DNA of 64,000 nucleotides from Timema cristinae (Eukaryota; Arthropoda; Insecta; Phasmatodea; Timematidae): contig JBCFYV010000012.1 in NCBI GenBank assembly GCA_039000515.1, positions 45,546,167 through 45,610,166 of the forward strand, written 5' to 3'. Positions 1-11,973 of the stretch are shown in pieces. The notes under the pieces were generated by a model. The model ran no database searches and was not told where the DNA came from. It was given only the letters and a program-made list of their open reading frames with translations. A program made the position numbers and the translations under genes. Position 1 is the first letter of the stretch, and the number at the start of each line of letters is the position of its first letter.

Positions 1-717
1 AGTATGGACTGCAGCTTGCAGTGTTCCGAGATAGTCCCTTGTACCTCTACAACGACTACCACAGTTTCAACCACGACAACCACAGAGGCGTCATTCGAGT
101 GCAATTCCACTGGGAGGTTTGCAGATACGACAAACTGTTACAAGTATTATCTCTGTGTTGCCAAAACCTCAGGGGGATACTACCAAACGTTGTATTCGTG
201 TCCCACCGGTTCGGTATTCAACTCCACAAAGGAGGCGTGCACTTCTTCTGATTACAGTACTTGTAGTGTCAGCACCACAGCTGCAACTACAAGCGATGCA
301 GAAACGTTCGAGTGCACCAGTTCAGGAAGATTCAGGGACTCTAACAACTGTTCAAACTACATCCTATGCGTTCAAAATACGAATGGTGGGTTTTATCAAA
401 CGACCTACTCGTGTCCTTCTGGTTCTCTGTTTAACTACACAACAAGTGTATGCACCTACTCGACCGTCACTTGTTCGACGAGTGCGACGTCAACAGTATC
501 GAGCGTATCAGGTGTGGCTATAGTTGTTGATCTGTCTATCAACATCATCAACTGTAGCTCGTCAGGGAGGTTTTCTGACTCTTCATCTTGTTATAACTTT
601 TATCTTTGTTCCTCGAACCCAAGTGGGGGATATTATACTTACTACTACACATGTCCAAATAGCTCTGTGTACAATAGCACCACACAAACATGTTCTAAGT
701 CAAGTACATGTTCTTAA
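1..717 (+). CDS. Multi-domain chitin-binding protein (CBM14/peritrophin-A), 3' terminal exon, partial
   Basis: The frame is open from the left edge of the window to a TAA at 715-717, so the gene starts upstream and this is its last coding exon. It encodes three complete CBM14 domains, at residues of about 31-86, 101-157 and 182-236 counted from the ATG at 4. Each has six cysteines in the peritrophin order (for example FEC...NC...LC...SC...AC...TC) and the aromatic core (YYLC, GGYYQ, YSCP, VFN). The first few residues, including LQC and VPC, look like the end of a preceding domain. Linkers are Thr/Ser-rich (TTTTTVSTTTTT), as in O-glycosylated peritrophins and mucins. Proteins of this family bind chitin extracellularly in peritrophic matrix or cuticle. 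The signal peptide would lie off-window. Many Asn-x-Ser/Thr sites are present. The domain call is firm; the tissue is unknown. Confidence 0.9.
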   Translation, partial: SMDCSLQCSEIVPCTSTTTTTVSTTTTTEASFECNSTGRFADTTNCYKYYLCVAKTSGGYYQTLYSCPTGSVFNSTKEACTSSDYSTCSVSTTAATTSDAETFECTSSGRFRDSNNCSNYILCVQNTNGGFYQTTYSCPSGSLFNYTTSVCTYSTVTCSTSATSTVSSVSGVAIVVDLSINIINCSSSGRFSDSSSCYNFYLCSSNPSGGYYTYYYTCPNSSVYNSTTQTCSKSSTCS

Positions 718-808
718 AGGTGGTAAGGAATGTGGCTTGTATTATGCTAGCTATTCAATTATTAAGAATATGGTGGAGGATAAAATAAGATATGTTATCA
801 ATTTAAAA

Positions 809-884
809 AATAAACTTCTAAGAAATCTTCAAAACATTATTTATTTGCCTTTAATGTTCTACTGATACTGAATGGCAAAATAAA
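809..884 (+). promoter_or_regulatory. Candidate polyadenylation signals of the CBM14 gene
   Basis: AATAAA occurs at 809-814 and again at 879-884, about 90 and 165 bases after the stop codon. Either could end the transcript of the upstream CBM14 gene. The hexamer is common by chance in DNA this AT-rich. Confidence 0.45.
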
Positions 885-2940
885 TAATATTATTTAATAA
901 GTTGATCTTATATTTTTTGGGGGTGAGGCAAATTGTTTTGATTTGTGTGTAGTTATATAAGCTGATGCATGTAAATGTAATATGCGTCTGATTTATATAA
1001 TAATTGTATTTCTTTAAATGTAATGCTACTAGTTTTGAATACATATATACATATAACAAATATTATTTTATTCACAAATATCTGTCAGTTGCCCGGGTAA
1101 ACTAAAGGTCTTGTGAAATTTAATTTGACTGGGTGTTTAAATATCTCCTTAGTGATAGTTATTTACTGAAATTAAATCACTCCTACTTTAAGCCAAACAT
1201 TATGATAATGAGTCATTATTGGATACCCGTCTAACTGTACCAACCAGTCATCACACATTTTAATTCATCAAGCTCTAAATTTGTCATACGAGTAGTTCTG
1301 TAAATAGTTCACCTCCCTCCCTCCAAATTCTTATCGTCATAGTATTCAAAAGATTTTTTATTTAAATTTCAAGTTAAAATATCTCCTTTAATTTCTCCTT
1401 GGATTTGAATTGGATATTTTTACCCGGTGATAATTTATATAGAAAATAAATTGATACTATATAATCAATGGTACATTATATTCATAGATAAAATACGTTC
1501 TTAATGTGGTTGAAGACGTCAATCATGTAACATATGTCAAAAAGATTTTAAAAAAATTCCTAGGCACTCGATTGTTTGCTTAGAGCTATACATTAAAACC
1601 ATTTGACTTTAGCTATAATACAATAAATAATTTGGGCATGTGCCATATTGAAACGGATAGCCAGATATAAAGTGTGCATACGTCATTCAACATAGAATAA
1701 AAGAATATTGAGGTCAGATTTAATTAAATATATTCCACACATTTGGCAGTATCACGAACCAATCAACAGACAGCACATTTTGAGTGCGTGTCATCTTTAA
1801 AGGTTAGTCACATACATAAAAACAAATGCACACCATTCGTTTTTACGTAGCCAAATTCTAGCGTTTTAGGTCACTTAGTTTTCGAGTTCTTGTGTTAGTC
1901 ACAAAACCTTCCATTATATTTTATTTACTGACAACTGTACCAGTTATTCAAACAGGGAATCTGTCAAGTAAGGTTATTTTTTATAGTTTATAGAATTAAT
2001 CACAGGGAAAGTAACCAAATCTTAAATTCTGTTTAGTTATATAACGTAATTTGTTTAAATTATGTTAGAAAATGCAAAAACTAGTTGACTAAAATACAGT
2101 GCTACAAAAGAGATATATAAAAATGTGTATAAAGCTTAAATGTTGTTTGTCGATTAAGCTCTTACTTCTCTGTACACAATAATTTATATCTTGCCTGTTG
2201 TGTTGGTGTTTATAAAAAAGAAAGAAGAGTAACCCATTATCAATTAAACGTTAATATAGTGTCAAAAGTTAAATAGAAAGAGTTTACAGCTTAGAAAGTA
2301 ATCATAAATTTTCAACATTTCTGGACTAATTTGATCCACTATTTTGGTTCCACTATATTGAATTATTGATTATTTGTTTAGTTTATTTAGAAAAGATTAT
2401 TATAAAACCTATGAGCATGCCAAACTTTTGATTTCTAGGGTGTTTAAAAGTGTTCGAATAATTCATGTGAAGATACAGATATAAAAACTATCTCAAATTA
2501 TGTTCAACATTTGGCTGAAACTTTTTTATAATTTCTTCAATAACACTGTAAATAAAGCCATCGCAATCACACACAAACAAAAAAGTCAATAAATACATTT
2601 TTAATAAAATGTTTGACACGAAATATTAATCAGCCCACAAACAAATAATCTAATGCAATCCACTGAAGATGCGATTTTTGCCTAGGAACGATCATTAGAT
2701 AAGTGAAAATTAGTTGTAATATATTTTGAAAAAATATTGTAAAAAGAACATCGATGTTTAATAAAGAACATAAATTAAAGAATAGGTTGTTAAACCGAGA
2801 TATTGGTCCCTGCAATTACCTGCCAATTTTAAATTCTCTATCAGACCAAAAAGTGTTTTTTCCTAATATCTTATAACATTTTCAGCTGCCGATTTTTACT
2901 CTATTAGCTTAGAATATTTTGTAGGGGACCCCTTCCCGCA
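885..2940. other. Non-coding AT-rich DNA
   Basis: I see no open frame with coding character, no RNA gene and no clear repeat here. The short frames at 859-1059 and 2630-2815 (minus) have random composition. Confidence 0.6.
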
Positions 2941-2944
2941 TTTC

Positions 2945-3540
2945 CTAGTTCTTATTATTACATGAATGTAACTTTCCTACTCTACTTCTGACAAAACTGT
3001 GTAAAGTCACTGGTTTATCTGGGTGCCCGGTAGTCAACCCTACTACAGCACTACGGGGCACCGTAGGGACTTGCATGGTTAGTATGGACCTCGAGCGGTA
3101 GGGGTTGGGATGGATGGTTCGTAAGGAATGAGGCTGGCGAGTTGTCCAATAAGATACTAAACTACTACACCAGTCACCGGATAGATCTCCCGTGACGAGG
3201 GAGCAGTCATGATAATGGTCTTGCAACCTTTCGGTAGACCCACGATCGACCCTCCAGTGGGGTGAACTACCAGATCACATTTTATTTCGTCATTTCATTA
3301 GACGTGCTAGATACTGCCACACATGTACTCAGCATGGATTCCAACAATCAACAACCATGTGTTATTCTCACACACAAAACTTGCTGATCTCGATGTTCAT
3401 CAGCCAGGAAGGTCTATCGGTCGCACCGTGCTCGCTCGTCAACCGAATGCAAGATATATGATATATATGCTACTCTCAACAGGCTGGCAGCTCAATACTC
3501 TTGACTTCTAAAGAAATGTACACACGTGGGTAACCTCCTG
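2945..3540. other. GC-richer island of unknown origin
   Basis: This stretch is clearly richer in G and C than its flanks and has short frames on both strands (minus 2945-3226, plus 3323-3511). No domain is recognisable. It could be a decayed transposable-element fragment, or part of a gene too degraded to identify. I assign no function. Confidence 0.3.
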
Positions 3541-3919
3541 CCAGAATAAGCCTTAAAATAATTATGCTTTTACATTTTTTTTTCAGAATGTTTATTGTGG
3601 CTTTTATATCTGCTTGACAAATTTAAATCTTCTATCATTGTGAAAAGTAATTTTTACATAAGTTTTGGAAGGTTGGATACCTTCCGTTTTGCCAACCTGA
3701 TTCAAGAAATTTCAAATACTGAACAAATTGTTGTGGTGTTTGGAGTAATCTCACAACATTGCTGACATTCTTTGTTCCTAGCATGTCTCCTAAGCGAATA
3801 CAGTGGATTGAGTGTGATTGAGAAGAAACATAGATAAATCTCATTTTTAAATATCAGTGAATATAAAATTTCTAGGTATTTTTGTTTTTGAATTATGGTG
3901 CCTGCACATATACTCACAA

Positions 3920-4097
3920 TTTCCCAAACACACACATACATATAAACATACACAAATACACACAAACACATATACATACATACACATACACATACACATA
4001 CATACATACATACATACATACATACATACATACATACATACATACATACATACATACATACATACATACGTAAATACATACATACATACATACATAC

Positions 4098-4128
<31 letters not shown>

Positions 4129-4145
4129 CATACATACATACATAC
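3920..4145. repeat. (CATA)n microsatellite, 5' side of LINE insertion
   Basis: Nearly perfect tetranucleotide CATA/ACAT units fill about 3950-4145, after a more variable AC/ATAC-rich lead-in. Because four does not divide by three, all frames stay open on both strands, which produces spurious His-Thr-Tyr-Ile or Met-Tyr-Val-Cys reading frames. The array ends exactly where gag-like coding sequence begins, so it is the target of the LINE. Confidence 0.95.
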
Positions 4146-5472
4146 AAGTGGACACTGAACAGTCGACGAGCAATGCCTCCCCAAAAGCTGGAAGCCAAAC
4201 TGCTCCTTTCTCCACCAACCGAGAAAGAAACAACTCCGTACCTAACGTTATGAGTCGCCAAACGCCATTGGAGCGACTCGGTACGAAGATTGACGAGTTG
4301 ATCGACTACATCAAGGATAGGAATAATGTGCACGGCGAGATTAGAAAACTAGCTAAGTCCATTGAGACAGCATATAGCCTGGCTCTTAAAGGCTTCAACG
4401 CTGCTCTAAAGGAGACACTAAGCGGGATAGTGTCAGCTACGCAAGCGTCCTCCTGGATGACTTCACAGCCTGAGGCACAGTCTACTCCCAAGCACACCAA
4501 AACAACATCGCAGGAAATAACAAACCCAAAGAAAAGGCACCTATCCACGCCTAGCCCAACTGCAGCTTCTAACCCGCCTCCACTGAAAAAACCAGCCAAG
4601 GAAGATACTTGGATGGAAGTGTCTAGGAGACATAAGATGAAGCAAACAACTCACGACGCAGCGGCTACACCAAGTGAAGCCCGAAAGCCACAAGCGAATG
4701 ATGGCGCCAATCCCAATAGCAGCCACAGAGAAACGAAGAAGAAACCACGAACAAAGGCTGTCCTTGTCCAACCAGTCGAAGGGCGAACATATGCGGACCT
4801 CCTCAAGGAGATCAAAACCAAAGTGAACCCACAACGACGGGTGTGGACATAAAGTCTATAAAACAAACAAAGAACGGTGGCGTACTACTAGAAATGGGTC
4901 ACAAGACTGGTGATAGTTCCGTTTTTACTGAGGCAGTCAAATCAGCTATTGCGAACATCGGTACCGTCAGAGCGCTTATACCAACGACGACAATCGAAAT
5001 CCGTGACGTCGATGGAGTTACCACTGTAGATGACATTCGTGAAGCCCTTCTTCGCGACCTCAAACAGAGTGTGGAGATAAGACGCATCAATCTTACAAAG
5101 ATTACTCCACGAGGACAACGAGCAGCGTTTTGTGAAATAGACGAAACAAGCGCTAATAAAATTTTAGAAACGGCTCGCATTAAAGTCGGCTGGGTAAACT
5201 GTCGCATCCGCCCAGTTGTAAGTGTGAGGCGGTGCTTCAAATGTCTTGGATACGGGCACCATGCGCGCAACTGCAAGGGCCCAGACAGAAGTAAATCATG
5301 TTACAAATGTGGTGGAGAGAGCCACAAGTCCACTGACTGTGTTGAGCAGCCAAAATGCTTTTTGTGCACACCGGGCGAAGATGCTAAAGACGGCCTGTGC
5401 CACATATCTGGCTCGGGGGCCTGTAAGGCATTCCGTGTTGCTCTAGCTGATGCTATAAGATCGCAGAAATGA
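4146..5472 (+). pseudogene. LINE ORF1 (gag-like, zinc knuckles), frameshifted
   Basis: Part one reads in one frame from the microsatellite junction to a stop at 4850-4852; the first good ATG is at 4250. It has a predicted coiled-coil stretch (LERLGTKIDELIDYIKD onward) and a basic Lys/Pro-rich linker. Part two continues in another frame from about 4843 to 5472 and looks like a direct continuation, which fits one missing base near 4840. Part two carries two canonical CX2CX4HX4C knuckles (CFKCLGYGHHARNC and CYKCGGESHKSTDC) and a third atypical Cys/His cluster beginning CFLC, the usual R1-clade arrangement. The product would bind element RNA and help target the particle. The stop TGA (5470-5472) overlaps the ORF2 start in an ATGA. 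Confidence 0.85.
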
Positions 5473-8460
5473 CGCGCGTACTCCAAGGAAATTTGAACAG
5501 GTGCGTGCTTGCGCAGAACCTACTACGTCAGCGTGTCTTCGAAGACAAGATTGACGTCTGCATCATCTGCGAGCAACACTCAAACCTTCGAGATAGGACA
5601 TGGTTCACGGATAAATCCAACACTGCGGCGATTTGGACTGTAAATCCAAACAAGGCAATCACTAGCAAAAGCAGTTGCGGGGAAGGTTTTGTCTGGATAA
5701 AGACCTCCACGACTTACATCATGAGCGTCTACCTTTCAACTAATGAAGGGATTAGTGTGTTCCGCCAAAAGCTGGCTAGCATCGAAGACGCTATTAGCGA
5801 TTTCAATGGCGAAGTCATTGTAGCTGGCGACTTCAACGCTAAATCTGCCGAATGGGGAGCAGATTTCTCAGACACCAGAGGAAACGAAGTCGCAGACTTT
5901 GCTGCAAGGCTTGACCTTACAGTCCTGAACACTGGAAACACATCGACATTCAGAAGACCGGGGTACCTCGAATCTATTCTCGACATCTCACTGGGGACCC
6001 CAAGAATGGCCAGCATGATCAAGAACTGGAGAGTCTCGGAAGAATACAGTGGTAGCGATCATCAACACATCACATTCAGTGTTGAAGTGCCTTCCACTCC
6101 AGCAACGCAAAAAGGCCCTGAAGAACGGAGGTGGAACGCTAAAAAGCTTGACCCAGAAGCTCTACGAGCGTCCCTTTCGCGAAGCTGGTCAACTCTTAAA
6201 TTCCACCCGACTCCGAATGCTAGTAGCGAGACGGAGAAATTGGTGCTGACAACGATGAAGGCTATTACCACCTCTTGTGACGCCTCCATGCCGCGTCTGA
6301 AAAACAAGTTCTCTCACAGGCCGGTATATTGGTGGACATCAGAAATCGCGGCGCTCCGAAAGAAATGTCTTAAACTTCGTCGTAGAGCAACGAGAGTCGC
6401 AAAACTCACTCTTGACTATGCCTTGTATTCTAGCGAGTACAAAAAGGCCAAAAAGGAGCTGAAGCATACCATCAGGGAGAGCAAAGTGACACTGTGGAAA
6501 GAAATCTGCAACGATCTTGAACGGGATATCTGGGGCAAAGCCTACCAAATTGTAGTTAAAAAAACTCGGAAAGGCTTCACCAGAAGCGCCAAAACCCTCG
6601 TCCATAATGAACAACATTGTAGCGGAGTTGCTTCCAAAACACCGACACGAGTAAAAAGGCACTATTCACACAGTGGTGAAGTTACACCTTTCACAGCCAA
6701 GGAGCTGCAAGATGCAGCTAGGACCCTCAAAATAGAGAAGGCACCCGGCCCCGACGGCATTCCAACGTCGGTGATTAAGATCATAGCTCAGGAATTCCCG
6801 GATCTACTGCTGAATGCATATAACGCGTGACTTGCAACCGGCACGTTTGCTACCGTCTGGAAGCGCCAGAGACTGGTCCTCCTGGATAAAGGGAAGGGAC
6901 CCCCCTTAACACCTCCGTCTTATAGGCCACTATGCATGCTAGACATCGCCGGTAAATTGCTCGAAAAGCTGATACGGACGAGACTTCGAAACGACATTGA
7001 CCACGTCGGTGGCTTCGCCGAAAATCAACACGGATTTCGAAAGGGCCGATCGACGATCGGAGCGATTAAGAAGATCATGGGGATTATAGACGAAGCGTGG
7101 ACTGGTAACCTTAAATCGCGCAAAGTCTGCATCCTCCTCACGCTTGACGTAAGAAACGCTTTCAACAGCGCGAGATGGGATGACATCCTGGAGGCACTGG
7201 AGCATCGGTTCAACATAAAAAATGAAAACTTGGCCATAGTTGAGGATTATCTTGACGCAAGAACGTTAATTGTCAAAACCACAGAAGGCCCCCAAGAATA
7301 CCCGATAACGGCTGGTGTACCACAGGGTTCAGTCATGGGCCCCGACCTATGGAACGCAAATTACGACGAACTACTGGAGATTCCTTTGCCGAAGCAAGTA
7401 CAGCTAACGGGTTTCGCTGATGACGTCGCGGCCACAGTAGTGGCGGACAGCGTTGAGGAGGCCGAACTCCTGGTCCGGTCGACCATTGACGCCGTCGAAA
7501 CCTGGCTTGAAGAACATCAGCTAAAACTAGCCAAACATAAAACTGAGATGGTTGTGCTGACGCGTCAGAGATGGTTTCCTAAACCCTTTAACGTAGACAT
7601 TGGCGTGACAACATTGTCGTCTACAAGGACACTGCGCTATCTGGGAGTGACGATAGACGAAAAACTGTCCTTTCGTGAACACTTAGAAAGGGCATGCATA
7701 AAAGCCAGTAAGACGGTATCCAGCCTATCGAGAATCATGGTCAACACAATGGGCCCGCGAGCTAAAAAGAGAAGAGTTCTTTTGGAAGTACTCCACTCAA
7801 TCCTGCTCTACGGTGCGGAAATATGGGGAGATATCCTGAAGCAAAAGACCTATCGGCGAAAGATTGCGGCAGTACAAAGGCGGGGGGCCCTCAGGGTGAC
7901 CTGTGCCTACCGCACGGTCTCCGAGGCAGCTGTTCTGGTTATAGCGGGGGCACCACCTATTGACCTACTAGCATTTGAGAGAGTAAAACTCTATGACTCC
8001 AAAACTAGAGGCGTCAACGCGGCCGAAGCCAGAGCAAGAGTGAAGGCGGAAACGCAGAAGGAATGGGAAGATAGATGGAGGGCCTGCAACAAGGGCAGAT
8101 GGACAGCTCGCCTGATCCCGAACATCAAAGATTGGATCACTCGAAACCATGGCGAAACAGACTTCTTCCTAACCCAACTGCTGACGGGACATGGCTCGTT
8201 TAATGCATATCTATATAAAATGGGCTTACACCACACCCGAGGTGCAAGTACTGCCCGGACAGAATCGACGACGCTGAGCACACGTTTTTTGAGTGCGAGT
8301 GCTGGAAGAACTCCAGAGCCAAAACCGAAACAACATAGGCAAGACCCTCGATCCTGCGAGCCTAGTGATCCATATGCTACAGCGGGAAGAAAGTTGGAAG
8401 GAAATCGCTGCGTATGCGCTGCGCCTCCTTAAAGAAAAGATCTCAGAAAGAGACCAGTGA
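5469..8460 (+). pseudogene. LINE ORF2: endonuclease plus reverse transcriptase, with stop and frameshifts
   Basis: The ATG at 5469 overlaps the ORF1 stop. Endonuclease motifs are seen: QGNLNR near the N terminus, the glutamate in ICEQ (about residue 35), GDFNA (about 120-124) and SDHQH (about 196-200). Reverse transcriptase follows: KAPGPDGIP, LDVRNAFN, GVPQGSVMGPDLWN and the catalytic FADD at 7412-7423. A TGA at 6828-6830 interrupts the RT just after KAPGPDGIP; the same frame continues cleanly beyond it to 8432. Near 8240 the homologous reading moves to another frame that contains the C-terminal zinc-knuckle-like CKYCPDRIDDAEHTFFEC. That frame meets a TAG at 8336 and continues in the third frame to a TGA at 8458-8460. 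Total length is about 1,000 codons, normal for R1-clade ORF2. Confidence 0.9.
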
Positions 8461-8665
8461 AACAGGAGCGGACGTCATATGACGCAACACGGACTGGGTT
8501 GAAGTAATGCTAACGCGGTTCCGACCCAGTCTTCCCTGCAATTATGTGCGGGAAAGAGCAGAGGAGGTTTTTTAGTGGGTGGAAATCCCACACTACCGAC
8601 CATCACACTTTCAAATGAGCGGTGTCTTTGAAAGATTTTTCCTCCTCAAAAAAAAAAACAAAACA
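8461..8665 (+). other. LINE 3' UTR with two hairpins and A-rich tail
   Basis: Two stem-loops are visible. ACTGGGT at 8493-8499 pairs with ACCCAGT at 8524-8530, and GTGGG at 8575-8579 pairs with CCCAC at 8587-8591. The sequence ends in an A run with a few C (8648-8665). Hairpins in this position are typical of R1-clade 3' UTRs, where they can serve as the recognition site for the element's own reverse transcriptase; that role is inferred. Confidence 0.7.
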
Positions 8666-8690
8666 ACATACATACATACACACTGAGGTG
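8666..8690. repeat. (ACAT)n remnant, 3' side of LINE insertion
   Basis: About four ACAT units lie directly after the LINE tail. With the long array on the other side they show insertion inside a microsatellite. Confidence 0.85.
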
Positions 8691-10980
8691 AAAAATAATA
8701 CTTTCTTCTTTTTTTATATATATTTCTAGTATTCCATTGGTGTCTTCTAAAGATGCTTACTTAATAACAGTTAATATGAATAAAAATTGTGCTTTTGTTG
8801 GGCGCCACTCCTAGGATATAGGATAAAATAACAATAATAAAAAAACATTTACCTCGGCTAATTCTGACAGTGGCACGACGACTCTCAATACTCAAGACCA
8901 CTGGGGAATACTATAAAATAAAACTTGATCAATTTAAATAAAAATGGATTGTTGCAATAAAATGTAGTAATTTAGACTACAATAAAAATAAATGTATAAA
9001 ATAACAATTATTGGAACTTTTGTAGATTTATTGTTTCCTTTTTTACCACATCCCAATCCTACCTATGAAATTATGGATAGTTATAATTCTAATTTAACAA
9101 AATAAAATAGTATTGTTGAAACAAAAAATAATAAGAAAACATAAATCAATAAAATAAATATATAGACATAAAATAAATTGTTAATGAATTCTCTGAATTA
9201 GATAGTCTTTATGAAAGTTCTTAAATGAATTCTGATTTTTGATAAAAGAAAAAAATATGAATTTAAAGTTGAAGAGTTGGCTTGACCTCACCAATGAATT
9301 AGTCCATGCTGTAACAACACCAACTTCAGAAATTTATTTCACTTTATTAATGTTAACTCGTCCCCAATTATTAAATAATAAACAGTCTAGCTCTTGCACA
9401 TCTACTTAGCTTTCCATTTGCTACTCGCATTTTACTTTACAAACATTAATTCCCTTTAAAAATAAATTAAATTAAGAGCTCCACAGATTTTGCTCCATAT
9501 TAGACCAACACCGAGGAAGAAGACCCTCATCCTCTCCAGAAAGTCTTCATAAAATCAAATTTAAAAACATTCTATTTTTTTTTCTTCCATGTCCAAAGAG
9601 AAAACTAATATATTAAAACAAAGGATAAAATGTTGGCTAGACTAGAGATAAAAATCAAATTCAATCCAGGTTTAATATAAATATTGAAATACATGCCAAT
9701 GAATGTGAACAATGTTTTCATAAAAGAGTTAAAATGTTTATTTTAATCTGTCAAAATTGAAAATCGCGCTAGTTTGGAGTTATTTACATCTTTTCTCTTT
9801 TACTTCTTTTACAATCATGAGACCCGCTACTCACTTGTTTGACAGATCTGAGCATGCGTTGAAATAAATCGTGTCCGACATTTAAAATAAATAAAAGAAG
9901 AGTCAACAAACTTCTTAGAAGGCTAATTAATATGTTTAATAAAAGTTGAGTGTTCTTCCTTAAGTCAAAATTCCTTATTTAAATGATTTAAAACAAAGTT
10001 ATACGTTGTTCCTTCCGTCCTTTTATTTTATTGAATGGATGTAAATAGTATTATTTGTCAGGCCGGCAATACAGCGGGTTAAGTGATGGCCGAACTTTGA
10101 AGTGCTTAATTTCAAACGAAAATAAATTGGAAACTATTCACAAAAATTAGAAAAATATAGGGGAATACATGGTAGGGTGGCAAATATCGTTACAAGGTTC
10201 AAGTTAATGGCAATTACCAGGTTATTAAAGTATTATAATATTCAATTAGTATTCCTTTTTATTATCATAATCTATTCCAAACTGTCAAAACCTTATATTT
10301 CAAGAATTATTAACATGTTTTTCTTGAATATTAGGATCCCGCTCAGAAATATGGCAATATCCCGTGACTTAGGTGAGTTTTGATTAAATTGTTTATCATA
10401 ACAAATAATTATATTAATTTTGGTTTTAGCTCAGATCGATTCTCCATCTCCTATTGAGTAGAAGGATGACGCCAAATTATTATTTATTTACTAGTTCATA
10501 TAAAAATAGTACCTTATATGTACTGGTTTTTGCGCAACCTCCACCCCTTTTTTAAACACACTAGTTTATTCTTAAGCAAAATAAAATAAATATTTAAACC
10601 TATTAAGTAGATTTAAAAATAATGTAGTAGTTTTTGAAGGGAATATTAGTATATAATATATTAGTAAAATGTGTCATAAACATGCAAAAGACTCGCTAAA
10701 GTATTGAAATTTAAATTAGATAATGATTATTAACGCATTTCAGCATTCATTTATTCCCATTTCCACTAACAAATTTATTATTTCAAGTAACATTTGAATA
10801 AAAATATACCACCAAACTCTGCATCCAATAAATTATCTCCAAGCCAACTAACCTCCACATAGAAAGCAATTCAAACAGTAATTTACGGTAACCTGTAGTT
10901 TTAACTCAGGGTTATATTAAACCTCAGCTTAGTTAACCAGTGGTTTAGTTCGATATTGAAACATCGGCCCTTAATAAACA
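8691..10980. other. Non-coding AT-rich DNA
   Basis: No gene or RNA is recognisable here. Short A/T homopolymers and weak AATAAA-like motifs are present without context. Confidence 0.6.
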
Positions 10981-10984
10981 AACA

Positions 10985-11035
10985 CAGCGTATAACCCGAA
11001 CTGGTAGTAAGACGCGTTGCTAAATTATAATAAAC
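10985..11035 (+). mobile_element. SINE 3' tail fragment
   Basis: The segment matches the shared SINE tail (GCGTATAACC, then TAGTAAGACGCG and TGCTAA). Upstream sequence does not look like either SINE head, so this is a severely 5'-truncated insertion or an old fragment. Confidence 0.65.
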
Positions 11036-11299
11036 AAACAAACTTACAATTATGTTCTAGTTCTGTTGATGATGTATATTTTAAAATTTCCATTTTTGCC
11101 AATTTGTTGTTCATTAGAAGCAAATTTTAATCAATCCTTTGAATTTGAATATCAGTTAATATATCTACCAATCTTGAAACTGTCTTATTCATTAAATCAC
11201 AATTTTTCCATATTTTGTTAAAGTTTTTTCCTGAGAATTTTATATAAGTCTTAACTTTAATTATTACTACTCCTTACTTCCAACTACTTTATAATATTT

Positions 11300-11640
11300 T
11301 CTAAAATGTTATATTATTAATGTTAATGTCACTCCTTTATAGCATTGTCACCATCATACATTCTAAATAATTCTTTCTTGGCCATCCCCTTATCACTTTT
11401 CCGAGGATTTTATCCTCCATTATATTCATATGCAATTGACTTTGTCTCTCCATATGCCCAAAAAACTTTGCATTTAACTTTTCTTTTGCTTTAATTAATT
11501 TTACGTTCTTCCTTGACTTCTTTCAAAACTTTAACGTTTAATTTCCCTACGCCAGATTTGTCTTCGTCATACTTCTCGACATCCACAGAATATTCTATTA
11601 TTGGTTCTATGTATGTACACTTGAAAATTTCAGATTAAAC
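11300..11640 (-). pseudogene. LINE reverse-transcriptase C-terminal remnant
   Basis: Read on the minus strand, 11350-11490 gives KFFGHMERQ, then KILGKVIRGWPRKNYLE. This is the motif that follows the RT domain in many insect LINEs (GH.xR ... GRPRxxWxD type). The frame is broken by several indels and stops. It is an old, inactive copy with no intact domain. Confidence 0.5.
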
Positions 11641-11973
11641 TCAGTAATAAACAAGAAAATGTAACACGCATATATAATTTAAATTAATTATTCTGTAAAT
11701 ATACAAAGCTAGATAACACAATTTATGTCGAAATAAAAATAATTAATAATTATTTTAGAGATCTCAAACCAAACACCAGCCCTAAATATACTATGATTAC
11801 CAAATGATAATCTTCCTTTTCCCTTTTTATTTTGCAATTTTTCCTAAACTAGTTTATTTAGGCTAATCTATTAGAAAACATATTACCAAGCTTGACAAAA
11901 AAACTATCGAATGTAGCTATTTTCAGAAAATAGCACAAATATTTCATAATAATTTTATTAATTCATCATCAAT

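Larger units (their letters stand above)
4146..8665 (+). mobile_element. Waldo-like R1-clade non-LTR retrotransposon inserted in (ACAT)n
   Basis: An approximately 4.5-kb element has gag ORF1, then ORF2 with an apurinic-type endonuclease followed by reverse transcriptase, then a 3' UTR and a short A-rich tail. It is bounded by ACAT repeats on the left (to 4145) and on the right (8666-8681). R1-clade elements are often sequence-specific, and the Waldo lineage is known to insert in ACAY simple repeats, which matches this target. The coding sequence directly abuts the left microsatellite, so the 5' UTR and perhaps the start of ORF1 are missing (5' truncation). One frameshift in ORF1, and one nonsense and two frameshift lesions in ORF2, make this copy non-autonomous. 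They are few enough to suggest a young insertion or some assembly errors. Confidence 0.88.

Noticed and set aside
3702..4233. Long minus-strand frames of Met-Tyr-Val-Cys repeats, and the His-Thr-Tyr-Ile plus-strand extension of ORF1
   Set aside because: They are translations of the (CATA)n microsatellite, open in all frames; not genes.
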